Shown here piece by piece: positions 38,094 through 47,185 of a DNA stretch of 64,000 nt (within the stretch, counting starts at the first letter, position 1; every line of letters begins with the position of its first letter). The stretch is from positions 692,950-756,949 of the forward strand of contig JAFKER010000005.1 of the NCBI GenBank assembly GCA_017308595.1. The letters are read 5' to 3'. The notes under the pieces were generated by a model that saw only the letters and a program-made list of their open reading frames with translations, did no database searches and had not been told where the DNA came from. A program made the translations under genes and the position numbers. Origin of the DNA: Afipia sp. (GTDB lineage: Bacteria > Pseudomonadota > Alphaproteobacteria > Rhizobiales > Xanthobacteraceae).

Positions 38094-39494
38094 ATGTATG
38101 ACATCATGCAGCCAAATCTAGACATTTCGGAGATGTTCGCGGATCGTCAATTCCAGCGCAACGCTCTGCATACGCGGTATCTGAACGAGCAGCTCGTCCG
38201 GGTCCTCAAGACCATCGGTTACGATGTCGGCTTTCAGCGCGGGCAGGGCCAGTATCTGTACGATCGCGATAATGATCGCTATCTTGATCTCCTCAGCGGG
38301 TTCGGCGTTTTTGCACTTGGCCGCAATCATCCGACCGTCAAGGATGCCCTAAAGAGCGTTCTCGACAGCGACCTTCCCAACCTCGTTCAACTCGACCTGT
38401 CGACGCTGGCCGGCATTCTGGCGGAGCGGCTCATCGCACTCGTGCCCTATCTCGACAAGGTCTTTTTTGCGAATTCAGGGACGGAATGTGTCGAAGCTGC
38501 GATCAAGTTCGCGCGGGGCGCGACTGGCCGGACCGGCATTGTCTATTGCGATCATGCCTATCACGGGTTGTCGTATGGCTCACTGTCACTGACCGGCGAC
38601 AAGAATTTCCGCGACGGTTTCGGACCTTTGCTGCCGGACTGCACGTCGATTCCGTTCAACGATCTCGCCGCGCTTGAGAAGGCGTTGATGTCACGGCAGG
38701 TCGCTGCGTTCATCGTCGAGCCGATCCAGGGCAAGGGCGTGAACATGCCCGACGACGGCTATCTTGCGGGAGCGGCAGCCCTCTGCAAGCGCTACGGCAC
38801 GATTTTCGTGGCCGATGAAATTCAGACCGGCATGGGCCGCACTGGACGTTTCCTCGCGGTCGAGCACTGGAATGTCGAGCCCGACATGGTGCTGCTGTCG
38901 AAGTCTCTCTCCGGTGGGCATGTCCCAGTTGGCGCAGTGCTGACGCGCAAGTCGATTTTCGATAAGATTTTTGACCGGATGGATCGCGCCGTGGTTCACG
39001 GATCGACGTTCTCTAAGAACGATCTCGGGATGGCGGCGGGTATTGCGACCCTGGAAGTCCTCAAGCAGGAAAAGGTGATCGAGAATGCAGCCGCGCGTGG
39101 CGCCGAGCTTCTTACGGCGCTTTCCGGCATGATCCCGCGCTACGAGCTTCTGAAAAACGTGCGTGGCAAGGGGCTGATGATTGGGGTTGAGTTCGGTCCG
39201 CCGAAGTCGCTCAAGCTCAAGGCGTCGTGGACAATGCTGGAGGCAGCGAGCAAGGGGCTGTTCTGTCAGCTCATCACCATTCCGCTGTTCAAGGATCACA
39301 AGATCCTCAGTCAGGTGTCCGGCCACGCCAGCCATACGATCAAGCTGCTGCCTGCGTTGACCATTACGCAGGATGACTGCAACTGGATCACGAACTCCTT
39401 CGATCAGGTGATTGAAGCGAGCCACCGCGTGCCGGGTGCGATCTGGTCGCTGGGCAAGACGCTGGTCGATAACGCAGCAAGAAAATCAGCCTGA
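38094..39494 (+). CDS. hpnO: Aminobacteriohopanetriol aminotransferase HpnO
   Basis: The 466-residue class III aminotransferase has NSGTE (127-131), Asp241 in VADEIQTG and the PLP Lys270 (LLSKSLSGG). The GFQRGQGQYLYDRD segment and the hydrophobic C-terminal part agree with HpnO, which is required to make aminobacteriohopanetriol in R. palustris. The start may be 38094 or the in-frame ATG four codons later; neither has a strong ribosome site. It is separated from hpnN by the opposed DUF2147 gene, so it needs its own promoter. Confidence 0.9.
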   Translation: MYDIMQPNLDISEMFADRQFQRNALHTRYLNEQLVRVLKTIGYDVGFQRGQGQYLYDRDNDRYLDLLSGFGVFALGRNHPTVKDALKSVLDSDLPNLVQLDLSTLAGILAERLIALVPYLDKVFFANSGTECVEAAIKFARGATGRTGIVYCDHAYHGLSYGSLSLTGDKNFRDGFGPLLPDCTSIPFNDLAALEKALMSRQVAAFIVEPIQGKGVNMPDDGYLAGAAALCKRYGTIFVADEIQTGMGRTGRFLAVEHWNVEPDMVLLSKSLSGGHVPVGAVLTRKSIFDKIFDRMDRAVVHGSTFSKNDLGMAAGIATLEVLKQEKVIENAAARGAELLTALSGMIPRYELLKNVRGKGLMIGVEFGPPKSLKLKASWTMLEAASKGLFCQLITIPLFKDHKILSQVSGHASHTIKLLPALTITQDDCNWITNSFDQVIEASHRVPGAIWSLGKTLVDNAARKSA

Positions 39495-39511
39495 CACGGG
39501 GTCAGGCTGAT
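39485..39511. terminator. Hairpin at hpnO stop codon
   Basis: ATCAGCCTGAC (39485-39495) pairs perfectly with GTCAGGCTGAT (39501-39511) around ACGGG; the hpnO stop codon lies inside the left arm. There is no long T-run, so termination may be partial, or the hairpin may protect the mRNA end. A convergent small gene begins to end 38 bases later. Confidence 0.55.
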
Positions 39512-39548
39512 CGAATCGGCTTATTCGCTATATCGGGAAAAGCGCGGC

Positions 39549-39785
39549 TTACTGGCCGTGGCTCTTCAGAACCGCGTCGCACTTCTTGCTGATCTTGGGG
39601 CGGTTGGCCTGAAGACAGCCGAGAATGACAAAATCACCTTCATTCATGACCGAGCGGCAATGGCGCGATACATCAGGAGCGCAGGCTTTCTGCTCTTCTG
39701 CTGTTCCGCCGCGCTGTGGGGTCTGCGCAAGCGCACCGACGGTTGCCGAGACGAGCAGGGTGGTCGCAAGAAGTGCTTTGAACAT
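39549..39785 (-). CDS. Small exported Cys-rich repeat protein
   Basis: The 78-residue protein has a signal peptide (hydrophobic residues 4-18, likely cleavage after ALA near residue 20) and a mature part of about 58 residues. Four cysteines are visible, in KACAPDVSRHCRSV, ILGCLQANR and SKKCDAV. This spacing resembles one Cys-rich repeat of the GLG1/FGF-receptor-binding type found in many small proteobacterial periplasmic proteins. Two disulfides are likely. No function is known. It is monocistronic and convergent with hpnO. Confidence 0.78.
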   Translation of the reverse strand: MFKALLATTLLVSATVGALAQTPQRGGTAEEQKACAPDVSRHCRSVMNEGDFVILGCLQANRPKISKKCDAVLKSHGQ

Positions 39786-40008
39786 CGTTATCCCTTATCA
39801 AGATTCAGCGCTCGAATTCACTGGACTATAGGTCGAACACATCAGAACGCCAGATACAAGTCATTCACGTCGAGATAAGGGCGGTGTATTTCGCCTGAGT
39901 GTGGCGAGGATGCACGGTTCTCTCCGCGAAGCACCATGACGGAGCGCCAATTGTTGCCACATTCTGGCTGACGAACGGTCGCTCTGATGCGCCGGCTTTG
40001 CGGACCCG

Positions 40009-42117
40009 CTAGCGAGCGGAGATCTTTGTGGGCACCAGCGGGTTCCGTTGCACCAAAGTGAACGTGACGACCAGCGTCGGAACCAGTATCGCGAGAGCGA
40101 TCATCATCATCTGCCATTGCGATATCGGTAGGATGCCGCCACCGGGCGTCGCGAGGATGAACCCTCCCACGATCAACAAGAAGCGGAGCGGCCACTCCAG
40201 TACCCCCGTGCGCCGCAGATCCCCGATAAAGGCCTGGTAACCCTGAATGCCACCGCAGATGAACAACGTGCCGATTCCGGCCAGAGTCATGAGGCCCACT
40301 GCTTCGAGATAGGGGGCATCGCCTTGCAGAACCAGCGCGGGATTGAGCACGAAGAAGAAGGGGATGAAGTAGATGATGCTGCCGACCCACATTGATTCCC
40401 AGCCGGTTTTCATCGCGGGAGCTCCTGCGATGCCGGCCGCAGCGAATGATGCGATCGCAACCGGCGGCGTGATTGATGACAGCATCCCCCAGTAGAAGAT
40501 GAACATGTGCACGGCCATCTTATTGAGGCCGGCTTTCTCGAGGGCGGGAGCGACGAGAATGGCGAGGAAAATATAGCAGGCCGTTGTCGTGAGGCCGAGC
40601 CCCAGCACCAGACTTGTGAAGGCACACATCGCCAGCAGCAGAAATGCGTTGTCACCGGCGATTCTCAGCAGGTCATTGGCGAGACTTGAGATGACGCCAG
40701 TCATGGAGAATGCGCCAATCAGCAGACCGCATCCGGCCAGAATGCCGATCAGTTCGACGAAGGTGCGGCCGTTGACTTCCAGAAACTTGTTGATGGTTCC
40801 GAAAGACCAGCGCGTATCCTTTGAGAACATTTGGTTCAGCACAAGGAGAAGGGCGGTCGCATAGAACGGCGCATGGCTTTCTCGCTTGAAGTACAGCAAC
40901 ATCACGATCAGCAGCGCGATGACGAAGACATAGTACCAGCCGTCCTTGATCGAGTCCCAAACGCGCGGCAATTCCGAGCGTGGAATGCCTGCGAGGTTGT
41001 GGCGGGCGGCATAAGAGTCCACCTGCATGAAAAGGCCGAGATAATAGAGCGCGGCCGGGATAATCGCCGCGAGAGCCACTTCGGCGTAGCTGACATTCAG
41101 GAACTGGGCGATGACGAATGCAGTCGCGCCCATCACCGGCGGTGCGAGCACCGCACCGGTCGACGCGCAGGCTTCAATGGCCGCTGCGTATGACGCGCGG
41201 AAACCGCTCTTCTTCATCACCGGAATTGTCATCGTGCCGGCGGTCAGCACGTTTGAAATGATCGATCCGGACATCATGCCGAGAAGTCCGCTGGCGAAAA
41301 TGCAGACCTTGGCTGCGCCGCCGCGGAACGTGCCGCAAAGCGCGAAAGAGATATTGATGAAGAACTTTCCGGCGCCCGTCATCATGAGCGCGGTGCCGAA
41401 CACCAGAAACCCGATGACGGTGTCGGCGAACGCCTGGATCGGAATCCCGAGCAGGCTTTCGCCGGAGAGGACGTGATAGGCGGTGGCCTGCTCAAGGGTG
41501 GATTCGGTGCCGCGAAATGGACCAAGCCAGGACGATTCCGCGAACAGCGGGTAGACCGTAAAGGGCAGGACGCACAGCAGCAGACTCCAGCCGCCCGTGC
41601 GGCGCAGGGCCTCCATCAGCGCAGCCCACATAATCAAGCCGCCGACGATCACCGGCATTGGAGCGCCTGCGAATTCCCAGCCGAGCGCGGCGGCCTGGCG
41701 AATGTTCATCATCAGCCAGATTGCGGCTCCGAAGGTCATCAGGAACAGCAAAAGGTCGTACCAGGGGATCCGGTCGAGCGGGGCTGTTTCGGTCCCCGGA
41801 AAAATCAGAAATGTGAACGGCAGCATCAACGCGATGAGCAGATAGAAATACTCGGTGTTGAGCTGGGTGTAGCCGACAAAAAAGCGGAGGGCGAACTGCT
41901 GATTGATACAGAGCAGGATGGTTGCCGCGGTTGCGATGATCAAAGCCCAGCGCCAGGCGCCGCGAAGGGTGCGGACCCTTGTGACTTCGGCCTCCTGCAA
42001 GCCGCCGACGCCCGCATGCGGGTCGTCAAACACGACTTTCTTTTCTGCGGAGGCGATAGCGGCAGCCGTAACAGGAGCGGCTGCCGCGTTATCGGTGTTA
42101 TCGGACGAAACAGACAT
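40009..42117 (-). CDS. TRAP transporter permease, fused 4TM/12TM
   Basis: The 702-residue integral membrane protein fuses the small (DctQ) and large (DctM) TRAP membrane subunits, as is usual for TAXI-type systems. Hydrophobic spans run through nearly the whole length after a polar N-terminus of about 50 residues. GMMSGSIISNVLTAGTMTIPVMKKSGF and the EACASTGAVLAPPVMGATAF block are hallmark DctM segments. It uses an ion gradient to import organic acids captured by the binding protein encoded 52 bp upstream. The substrate is unknown. Confidence 0.93.
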   Translation of the reverse strand: MSVSSDNTDNAAAAPVTAAAIASAEKKVVFDDPHAGVGGLQEAEVTRVRTLRGAWRWALIIATAATILLCINQQFALRFFVGYTQLNTEYFYLLIALMLPFTFLIFPGTETAPLDRIPWYDLLLFLMTFGAAIWLMMNIRQAAALGWEFAGAPMPVIVGGLIMWAALMEALRRTGGWSLLLCVLPFTVYPLFAESSWLGPFRGTESTLEQATAYHVLSGESLLGIPIQAFADTVIGFLVFGTALMMTGAGKFFINISFALCGTFRGGAAKVCIFASGLLGMMSGSIISNVLTAGTMTIPVMKKSGFRASYAAAIEACASTGAVLAPPVMGATAFVIAQFLNVSYAEVALAAIIPAALYYLGLFMQVDSYAARHNLAGIPRSELPRVWDSIKDGWYYVFVIALLIVMLLYFKRESHAPFYATALLLVLNQMFSKDTRWSFGTINKFLEVNGRTFVELIGILAGCGLLIGAFSMTGVISSLANDLLRIAGDNAFLLLAMCAFTSLVLGLGLTTTACYIFLAILVAPALEKAGLNKMAVHMFIFYWGMLSSITPPVAIASFAAAGIAGAPAMKTGWESMWVGSIIYFIPFFFVLNPALVLQGDAPYLEAVGLMTLAGIGTLFICGGIQGYQAFIGDLRRTGVLEWPLRFLLIVGGFILATPGGGILPISQWQMMMIALAILVPTLVVTFTLVQRNPLVPTKISAR

Positions 42118-42169
42118 TGGCGATACCGGGTTTAATGTTGATGACGTCCGATTTTTTCAGAACCGAGAA

Positions 42170-43327
42170 TTAGTCCTCGAAGCCGTTCGGCATATTTGCC
42201 TTGGCGAGTGCAGCCTTGCGTGCAGCCATCCACCCCGTGAGGAATGCAGCCGGCTCGCCCGGTGCCGTCGCGGTGTTGTAGGCCTTCCACGCATCGGCAA
42301 GGACACCCTGACGCTTGATGAGATCGTTGTTGTATTTTTCATCCGCGTCGGTCCACTGGCCGGCTTCCTTGAAAGCCTTCGCTGCGCCGGGATGATACGG
42401 GATCACCCACTGCTTGGTTTGCTTCTTGACGTCGAGGCCGGACGCTCCCGGTGCGGAATCCTTATAGCCGTCGTATCCGTTGATCATCGCTTTCGTCAGC
42501 GCATAGACCTGATCGGCGGGCTGTGTCGCGTAAGTCGTTGCGATGGGATACGGATAGGCGGCGAGTTTCAATGGCGTCGCTGGCGTAATGCCTGCACCGC
42601 AGGTGGTCACATGCGGATTGAAAAAGGCGCCCACCTTCTTGACTCGCTCCCATGCGGCTTTGTCCTCCGGCGGAAGTTCGGGCCAGAGCAAACCACGTGG
42701 CGAGGTTTCGACTTCCTTGGCGGGGCCGGTCACTGTCGAAGCGAACGCTCCATCGGCGTCGTTATTCACGAGACCTTTCCACATCGCGCCGTAGCTCGCG
42801 AACTCGACGATCTTGACGTCTTTCTGGGTGAGGCCGCCGTAAGCGATGATCGCGAGGGCATTCTGGTTCAGCGCGGGAGAGCCGACCACGAAGCCGAGAC
42901 GTTTGCCTTTGAAGTCCTTCCATTCCTTCACGCCGGAATCTTTTGTGACGCCCACCGACAGGCCGTTACAGTCGATCGTCGAAAGCGTCATTTGCAGAGG
43001 CTGCGGGCCCCATTCCTTGACGCCGAATTCGAACACGCCTTCCTGTGCGAAGTAGACGCCGGTTCCCATCCAGGCGAGGACTGCGCGATTTGTACGCAGC
43101 GGGGCCAGACGCGCGACGTCGTTGCCAGCAGGAAGCACGCGGACGTCAGAACCGTACTTGTCCTTGAAGACCTTGCCGACGCCGACAGCAATGTTGAAAC
43201 CCGAGGTGCCGGTATCATAGGCCGTAAAGGCCATCGAGGTCGGAAGCTTGATGTCCTGAGCCAGCACTGGCGAAATCGCCGTACCCGCAAGAAACATTGC
43301 TGCAACCACAGTGAGATTCCGCGTCAT
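42170..43327 (-). CDS. TAXI-family TRAP solute-binding protein
   Basis: The 385-residue protein has a signal peptide (hydrophobic stretch about 5-20, cleavage after VLA near residue 23). The mature protein has the TAXI pattern: MAFTAYDTGTSGFNIAVGVGKVF near its start, AVLAWMGTGVYFAQEG, and VITKAM-like ALTKAMINGYDGY late. It would capture a carboxylate in the periplasm and pass it to the fused permease encoded next on the same strand. A one-domain biotin carrier gene lies 136 bp upstream on the same strand. Confidence 0.92.
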   Translation of the reverse strand: MTRNLTVVAAMFLAGTAISPVLAQDIKLPTSMAFTAYDTGTSGFNIAVGVGKVFKDKYGSDVRVLPAGNDVARLAPLRTNRAVLAWMGTGVYFAQEGVFEFGVKEWGPQPLQMTLSTIDCNGLSVGVTKDSGVKEWKDFKGKRLGFVVGSPALNQNALAIIAYGGLTQKDVKIVEFASYGAMWKGLVNNDADGAFASTVTGPAKEVETSPRGLLWPELPPEDKAAWERVKKVGAFFNPHVTTCGAGITPATPLKLAAYPYPIATTYATQPADQVYALTKAMINGYDGYKDSAPGASGLDVKKQTKQWVIPYHPGAAKAFKEAGQWTDADEKYNNDLIKRQGVLADAWKAYNTATAPGEPAAFLTGWMAARKAALAKANMPNGFED

Positions 43328-43463
43328 TTATTTAGCCCTCCCATGTGCTTTCGCTGTGCGAAATGCTGTTTTGATTTTTTCGAATAATGTCATCGTGCGA
43401 GAGCCAGTGCAACGCCTGCAAGCCACCAAGGTGTGCTGGACAGTTTGTCGCGGAAATTGCGTG

Positions 43464-43685
43464 TCACGCTTCGAGCGTGGCAATCGTCTGTCCTTCGGCA
43501 ACGACGTCATCGACACTGACGAGAATCGATTTGATTCGTCCTGCGGCAGGCGATGCGACCGGAATTTCCATCTTCATCGCTTCGACGAAGACAACATCAT
43601 CACCAATGCCGATCTCGCCGCCGTTGCTAGCCGCGATCGCGCAAACGCGTCCAGCCACTTCGGTGACGATCTTGATTTCCGCCAT
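43464..43685 (-). CDS. One-domain biotin carboxyl carrier protein
   Basis: The 73-residue protein is a bare biotinyl/lipoyl domain. The biotin site is Lys38 in VEAMKME, flanked by the Gly-rich turns GEIGIGDD and AAGRIKSI. Such domains shuttle CO2 between a biotin carboxylase and a carboxyltransferase. The gene starts 160 bp from the divergent carboxyltransferase gene and is followed on its own strand by the TAXI-TRAP genes. It has no fused carboxylase part, and no separate biotin carboxylase is in the window. Confidence 0.92.
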   Translation of the reverse strand: MAEIKIVTEVAGRVCAIAASNGGEIGIGDDVVFVEAMKMEIPVASPAAGRIKSILVSVDDVVAEGQTIATLEA

Positions 43686-43845
43686 TAAATCCCCCCATCC
43701 GCTTTGAGCAGAGCATGTACGCTCCGCAGGCGCGGCTTATTTATTGTGACTAAGGATCGCCCGGGGTAGCGTGATCTGCAAGTGGAAACTTTATTCCGCA
43801 GAACAAAACGGAGCGCGTTCGGAGTATGCGCTCCAGGGAGACAAG

Positions 43846-45402
43846 ATGAGCTGGAAGCCTGAACTTGACGAACTCGCGCGGCGCGAAGCGTTTGCAAAAG
43901 AAATGGGTGGCGCTGACAAGGTCAAGCGACAGCATGATCAAGGCCGGCTCACGGTGCGAGAGCGCATCGACAAACTTGTCGATGCGAAAAGTTTCCATGA
44001 AGTGGGCGCGATTTCCGGCATCGCGGAGTATGACGAGAAGAATGAGTTGAAGACCGTCACGCCTGCGAACTGCGTGTTCGGTCGCGGCAAGGTCGACAAT
44101 CGTCCCGTTGTCGTTGTCGGCGACGATTTCACCGTGCGCGGCGGCTCCGCAGATGCCTCAATCTCCGCGAAGCCGACGATGGCCGAGCAGATGGCACACG
44201 ATTTCCGGCTACCGATCATTCGCGTGATCGAAGGATCCGGCGGTGGTGGCTCGGTGAAGACCATCGAAACGAAAGGCGCTGCGAACCTCCCGGGCGGTGT
44301 CGGCGGCACCACATGGTATTGGTATACGACGGCGAACATGGCGCGCGTGCCCGTGGTCGGTCTCGGCCTTGGCTCCGTTGCTGGCCTCGGTGCGGCGCGT
44401 CTCGCAGCCAGCCATTACTCTGTCATGACCAAATCGTCCGCGATGTTTGTCGCCGGTCCTCCGGTGGTCGCGCGGCTGGGACAGTCGCTCGATAAGCAGG
44501 AGCTTGGCGGCTGGCAGATCCAGACCAAGGCAGGCGCTGTCGATCATGCGGTCGATACTGAAGAAGAAGCTTTCGAATGCGCACGCAAATTCCTCTCATA
44601 CCTGCCGTCCTCGGTGTTCGATCTGCCGCCAACAACACCGTGCAATGACGATCCGGAGCGCGCGGATGAGGCGCTGCTGAATGCGGTGCCGCGAAGCCGC
44701 AAGCAGGTTTACAAGATGCGCCCCATCATCGAGTCGGTGGTGGACAAGGGCTCGTTCTTCGAGATGGGCCAGAACTTCGGGCGATCGATCATCACCGGAC
44801 TTGCGCGTCTGCAGGGGCGGGCGGTCCTGATACTGGCAAGCGATCCCTTCATTTATGGAGGGTCGTGGGCAGCCGACACCTGCCAGAAAGTGGTGCGTGC
44901 AGTCGATCTGGCGGAAACTTTCCACCTGCCGGTGGTCTATCTGATGGATTGTCCGGGATTCTCGATTGGCCTTGATGCCGAAAAAACGGCGACAATCCGT
45001 CATGGCGTGCGCGCGATGGCGGCAGTCAATCAGACCACGGTGCCATGGTGCACGATCATCGTGCGCAACTCCTTCGGCGTTGCAGGCGTGGTTCACCAGC
45101 CGGCAGGGCGGTTCTCGATGCGTTATGCATGGCCATCGGCCTACTGGGGATCGCTGCCGCTCGAAGGCGGCATTGAGGCTGCCTATCGCGCGGATATTGA
45201 CGCGGCGGAGGATCCCAAGGCGAAGCTTGCCGAGATCGAGGACCGGCTTAACAAGCTGCGCTCACCGTTCCGCTCGGCGGAGAAGTTCTGGGTCGAGGAG
45301 ATCATCGATCCGCGCAAGACGCGCTCGCTGCTCTGCGAATTCGCGCGTCTTGCAGAGCCGCTGCGTACGCCCGGTGTGGCGCAGATGGCGTTGCGGCCGT
45401 GA
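43846..45402 (+). CDS. Acyl-CoA carboxylase carboxyltransferase (beta) subunit
   Basis: The 518-residue protein has the two crotonase-like halves of propionyl/acetyl/methylcrotonyl-CoA carboxyltransferases. Visible marks are RLTVRERIDKLVD at the start, RVIEGSGGGGSVKT, VGLGLGSVAGLGAARLAAS in the first half and YLMDCPGFSIG, TVPWCTIIVRNSFGVAG, YAWPSA in the second. It moves CO2 from biotin to an acyl-CoA. The ATG at 43846 has a GGGAG ribosome site. The stop abuts that of the convergent GMC gene. The small biotin carrier lies divergently beside it; the acyl-CoA used is unknown. Confidence 0.9.
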   Translation: MSWKPELDELARREAFAKEMGGADKVKRQHDQGRLTVRERIDKLVDAKSFHEVGAISGIAEYDEKNELKTVTPANCVFGRGKVDNRPVVVVGDDFTVRGGSADASISAKPTMAEQMAHDFRLPIIRVIEGSGGGGSVKTIETKGAANLPGGVGGTTWYWYTTANMARVPVVGLGLGSVAGLGAARLAASHYSVMTKSSAMFVAGPPVVARLGQSLDKQELGGWQIQTKAGAVDHAVDTEEEAFECARKFLSYLPSSVFDLPPTTPCNDDPERADEALLNAVPRSRKQVYKMRPIIESVVDKGSFFEMGQNFGRSIITGLARLQGRAVLILASDPFIYGGSWAADTCQKVVRAVDLAETFHLPVVYLMDCPGFSIGLDAEKTATIRHGVRAMAAVNQTTVPWCTIIVRNSFGVAGVVHQPAGRFSMRYAWPSAYWGSLPLEGGIEAAYRADIDAAEDPKAKLAEIEDRLNKLRSPFRSAEKFWVEEIIDPRKTRSLLCEFARLAEPLRTPGVAQMALRP

Positions 45403-47022
45403 TTATCTGGCGTCGGCGATAATCATCGCCGCGCCTTTCTCGGCGATCATCGCGGTCGGCGTGTTGGTGTTGCCCGACGTGATCGTCGGCATCACCGACG
45501 CGTCGACGACGCGCAGCCCGCTCAGGCCATGAAGACGCAGGCGCTCGTCGACAACGGCGAGAGGATCGCTTGCGTTACCCATTTTCGCGGTGCCGACCGG
45601 ATGGAAGATCGTGGTGCCGATATCGCCCGCCGCTTTCGCTAGCGATGCGTCGTCGTCGCCCACGGACGGGCCGGGGAGATATTCCTGCGGATGATAGGCC
45701 GCGAGCGCGTGCTGTTTCATCAAACGCCGCGTGACGCGAATGGCGTCGGCGGCAACCTGACGGTCGTCCGGCGTTGACAGATAATTCGGCGCGATGGCGG
45801 GAGCCTGATCCGGTGCATTGGACTTGATTCGGATGGTGCCGCGCGAACTTGGCCGCAGGTTGCAGGCGGCGATGGTGATCGCAGGGAAGCGGTGGAGCGG
45901 TTCGCCGAACTTGTCCAGTGACAGTGGCTGAACGTGAAACTGAATGTTCGCACGCTCCTGCCGCGGATCCGAACGAGTGAAGATGCCAAGCTGCGAGGGT
46001 GCCATGGTCAGCGGGCCGCGGCGGCGCAAGAGATAGTCCACGCCCATCCAGCCGCGCCGGAACAGATTGTAATAGGTCTCGTTCAATGTGCGCACGCCGT
46101 CGACCTTGTAGATCGCGCGCTGCTGCAAATGATCCTGCAGATTGCGTCCGATACCCTGACGATTGAGTACGGTATCGATACCGAGCGGCGATAGCCATTC
46201 CTGCGGACCGATGCCGGAGCGGTGCAAGACCTGAACCGATCCTATCGAACCGGAGCACAGGATCACTTCGCCTTGTGTTCGGGCTTCAAAGGTTTCTCCG
46301 CCCTGGTTAAAGCGCACGCCAACTGCGCGACCGTTCTCGACAACCACCTTGTCGACCAGCACATTGGTTTCAAGCCGCAGGTTTGGCCGTGACAGGGCAG
46401 GCTTCAGGAATCCGCGCGCTGACGACCAGCGGCGGCCGCGCTTCTGGTTGACGTGGAAATAGCCGATGCCTTCGTTGTCGCCGGTATTGAAGTCGGGTGT
46501 TTTACGGATTCCCATCTCATGCGCGGCTTCTCCAACGGCGTCGAGTACGGCCCATGACAGACGCGGTGCTTCGATCCGCCAGCCGCCGCCGACGCCATGA
46601 TATTCGCTTTCGCCGAGGAAATGATCTTCGAGCTTCTTGAAGGCAGGAAGCACATCGTCCCAGCCCCAGCCGGTCATGCCAAGTTGCCGCCAGTGATCGT
46701 AATCGGCAGCTTGTCCGCGCATGGAGATCATGGCGTTGATCGCGGACGAACCGCCGATCACCTTGCCTCGCGGATAGGCGAGCGCACGGCCGTTGAGGCC
46801 TGCCTCGGGTTCGGTCTTGAACATCCAGTCGGAGCGGGGATTACCGATAGCGAACAGATAACCGACCGGAATGTGAAACCAGATCCAGTTGTCCTTTCCG
46901 CCGGCTTCCAGAATCAGCACGCGCTTTCGGGGATCGGCCGACAAACGATTTGCGATAATGCAGCCGGCGGTGCCGGCGCCCACCACGATGTAGTCGAAAT
47001 CTCCCTCGAGCGGCTTCGCCAT
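45403..47022 (-). CDS. GMC-family FAD oxidoreductase (choline/alcohol dehydrogenase-like)
   Basis: The 539-residue flavoprotein has the FAD motif GAGTAG (15-20), GMC signature 1 (PRGKVIGGSSAINAM), signature 2 (GSIGSVQVLHRSGIGP) and the active-site segments FHPVGTAKMG and SGNTNTPT near the C-terminus, with the catalytic His and Asn. It oxidises a primary alcohol; choline, polyethylene glycol and long-chain alcohols are substrates of relatives. No signal peptide is visible. It lies convergent to the carboxyltransferase gene and divergent from the amidohydrolase gene. Confidence 0.9.
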   Translation of the reverse strand: MAKPLEGDFDYIVVGAGTAGCIIANRLSADPRKRVLILEAGGKDNWIWFHIPVGYLFAIGNPRSDWMFKTEPEAGLNGRALAYPRGKVIGGSSAINAMISMRGQAADYDHWRQLGMTGWGWDDVLPAFKKLEDHFLGESEYHGVGGGWRIEAPRLSWAVLDAVGEAAHEMGIRKTPDFNTGDNEGIGYFHVNQKRGRRWSSARGFLKPALSRPNLRLETNVLVDKVVVENGRAVGVRFNQGGETFEARTQGEVILCSGSIGSVQVLHRSGIGPQEWLSPLGIDTVLNRQGIGRNLQDHLQQRAIYKVDGVRTLNETYYNLFRRGWMGVDYLLRRRGPLTMAPSQLGIFTRSDPRQERANIQFHVQPLSLDKFGEPLHRFPAITIAACNLRPSSRGTIRIKSNAPDQAPAIAPNYLSTPDDRQVAADAIRVTRRLMKQHALAAYHPQEYLPGPSVGDDDASLAKAAGDIGTTIFHPVGTAKMGNASDPLAVVDERLRLHGLSGLRVVDASVMPTITSGNTNTPTAMIAEKGAAMIIADAR

Positions 47023-47185
47023 CCCTGCGCTTCTTTCGTTAAATTGCGGATTTTTCTTCTTATGGCCTTGGGCAGGGCGGCCTGTACAGTCCGATCCTGT
47101 GCAATTGACGTTTGCACGGATGTTGGGTCGGCCACGGGCTCGTGCTAACGTTGTGTTTTCCCATGCCGCTTATGAGGTTGCCGCC

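Noticed and set aside
41903-43387. Long + strand open frame of about 490 codons opposite the TRAP/TAXI genes
   Set aside because: It crosses two well-identified - strand genes and shows only shadow-frame composition.
43328-43463. A missing biotin carboxylase fragment between the biotin carrier and the TAXI gene
   Set aside because: The 136-bp gap holds no frame with ATP-grasp motifs; no remnant was seen.
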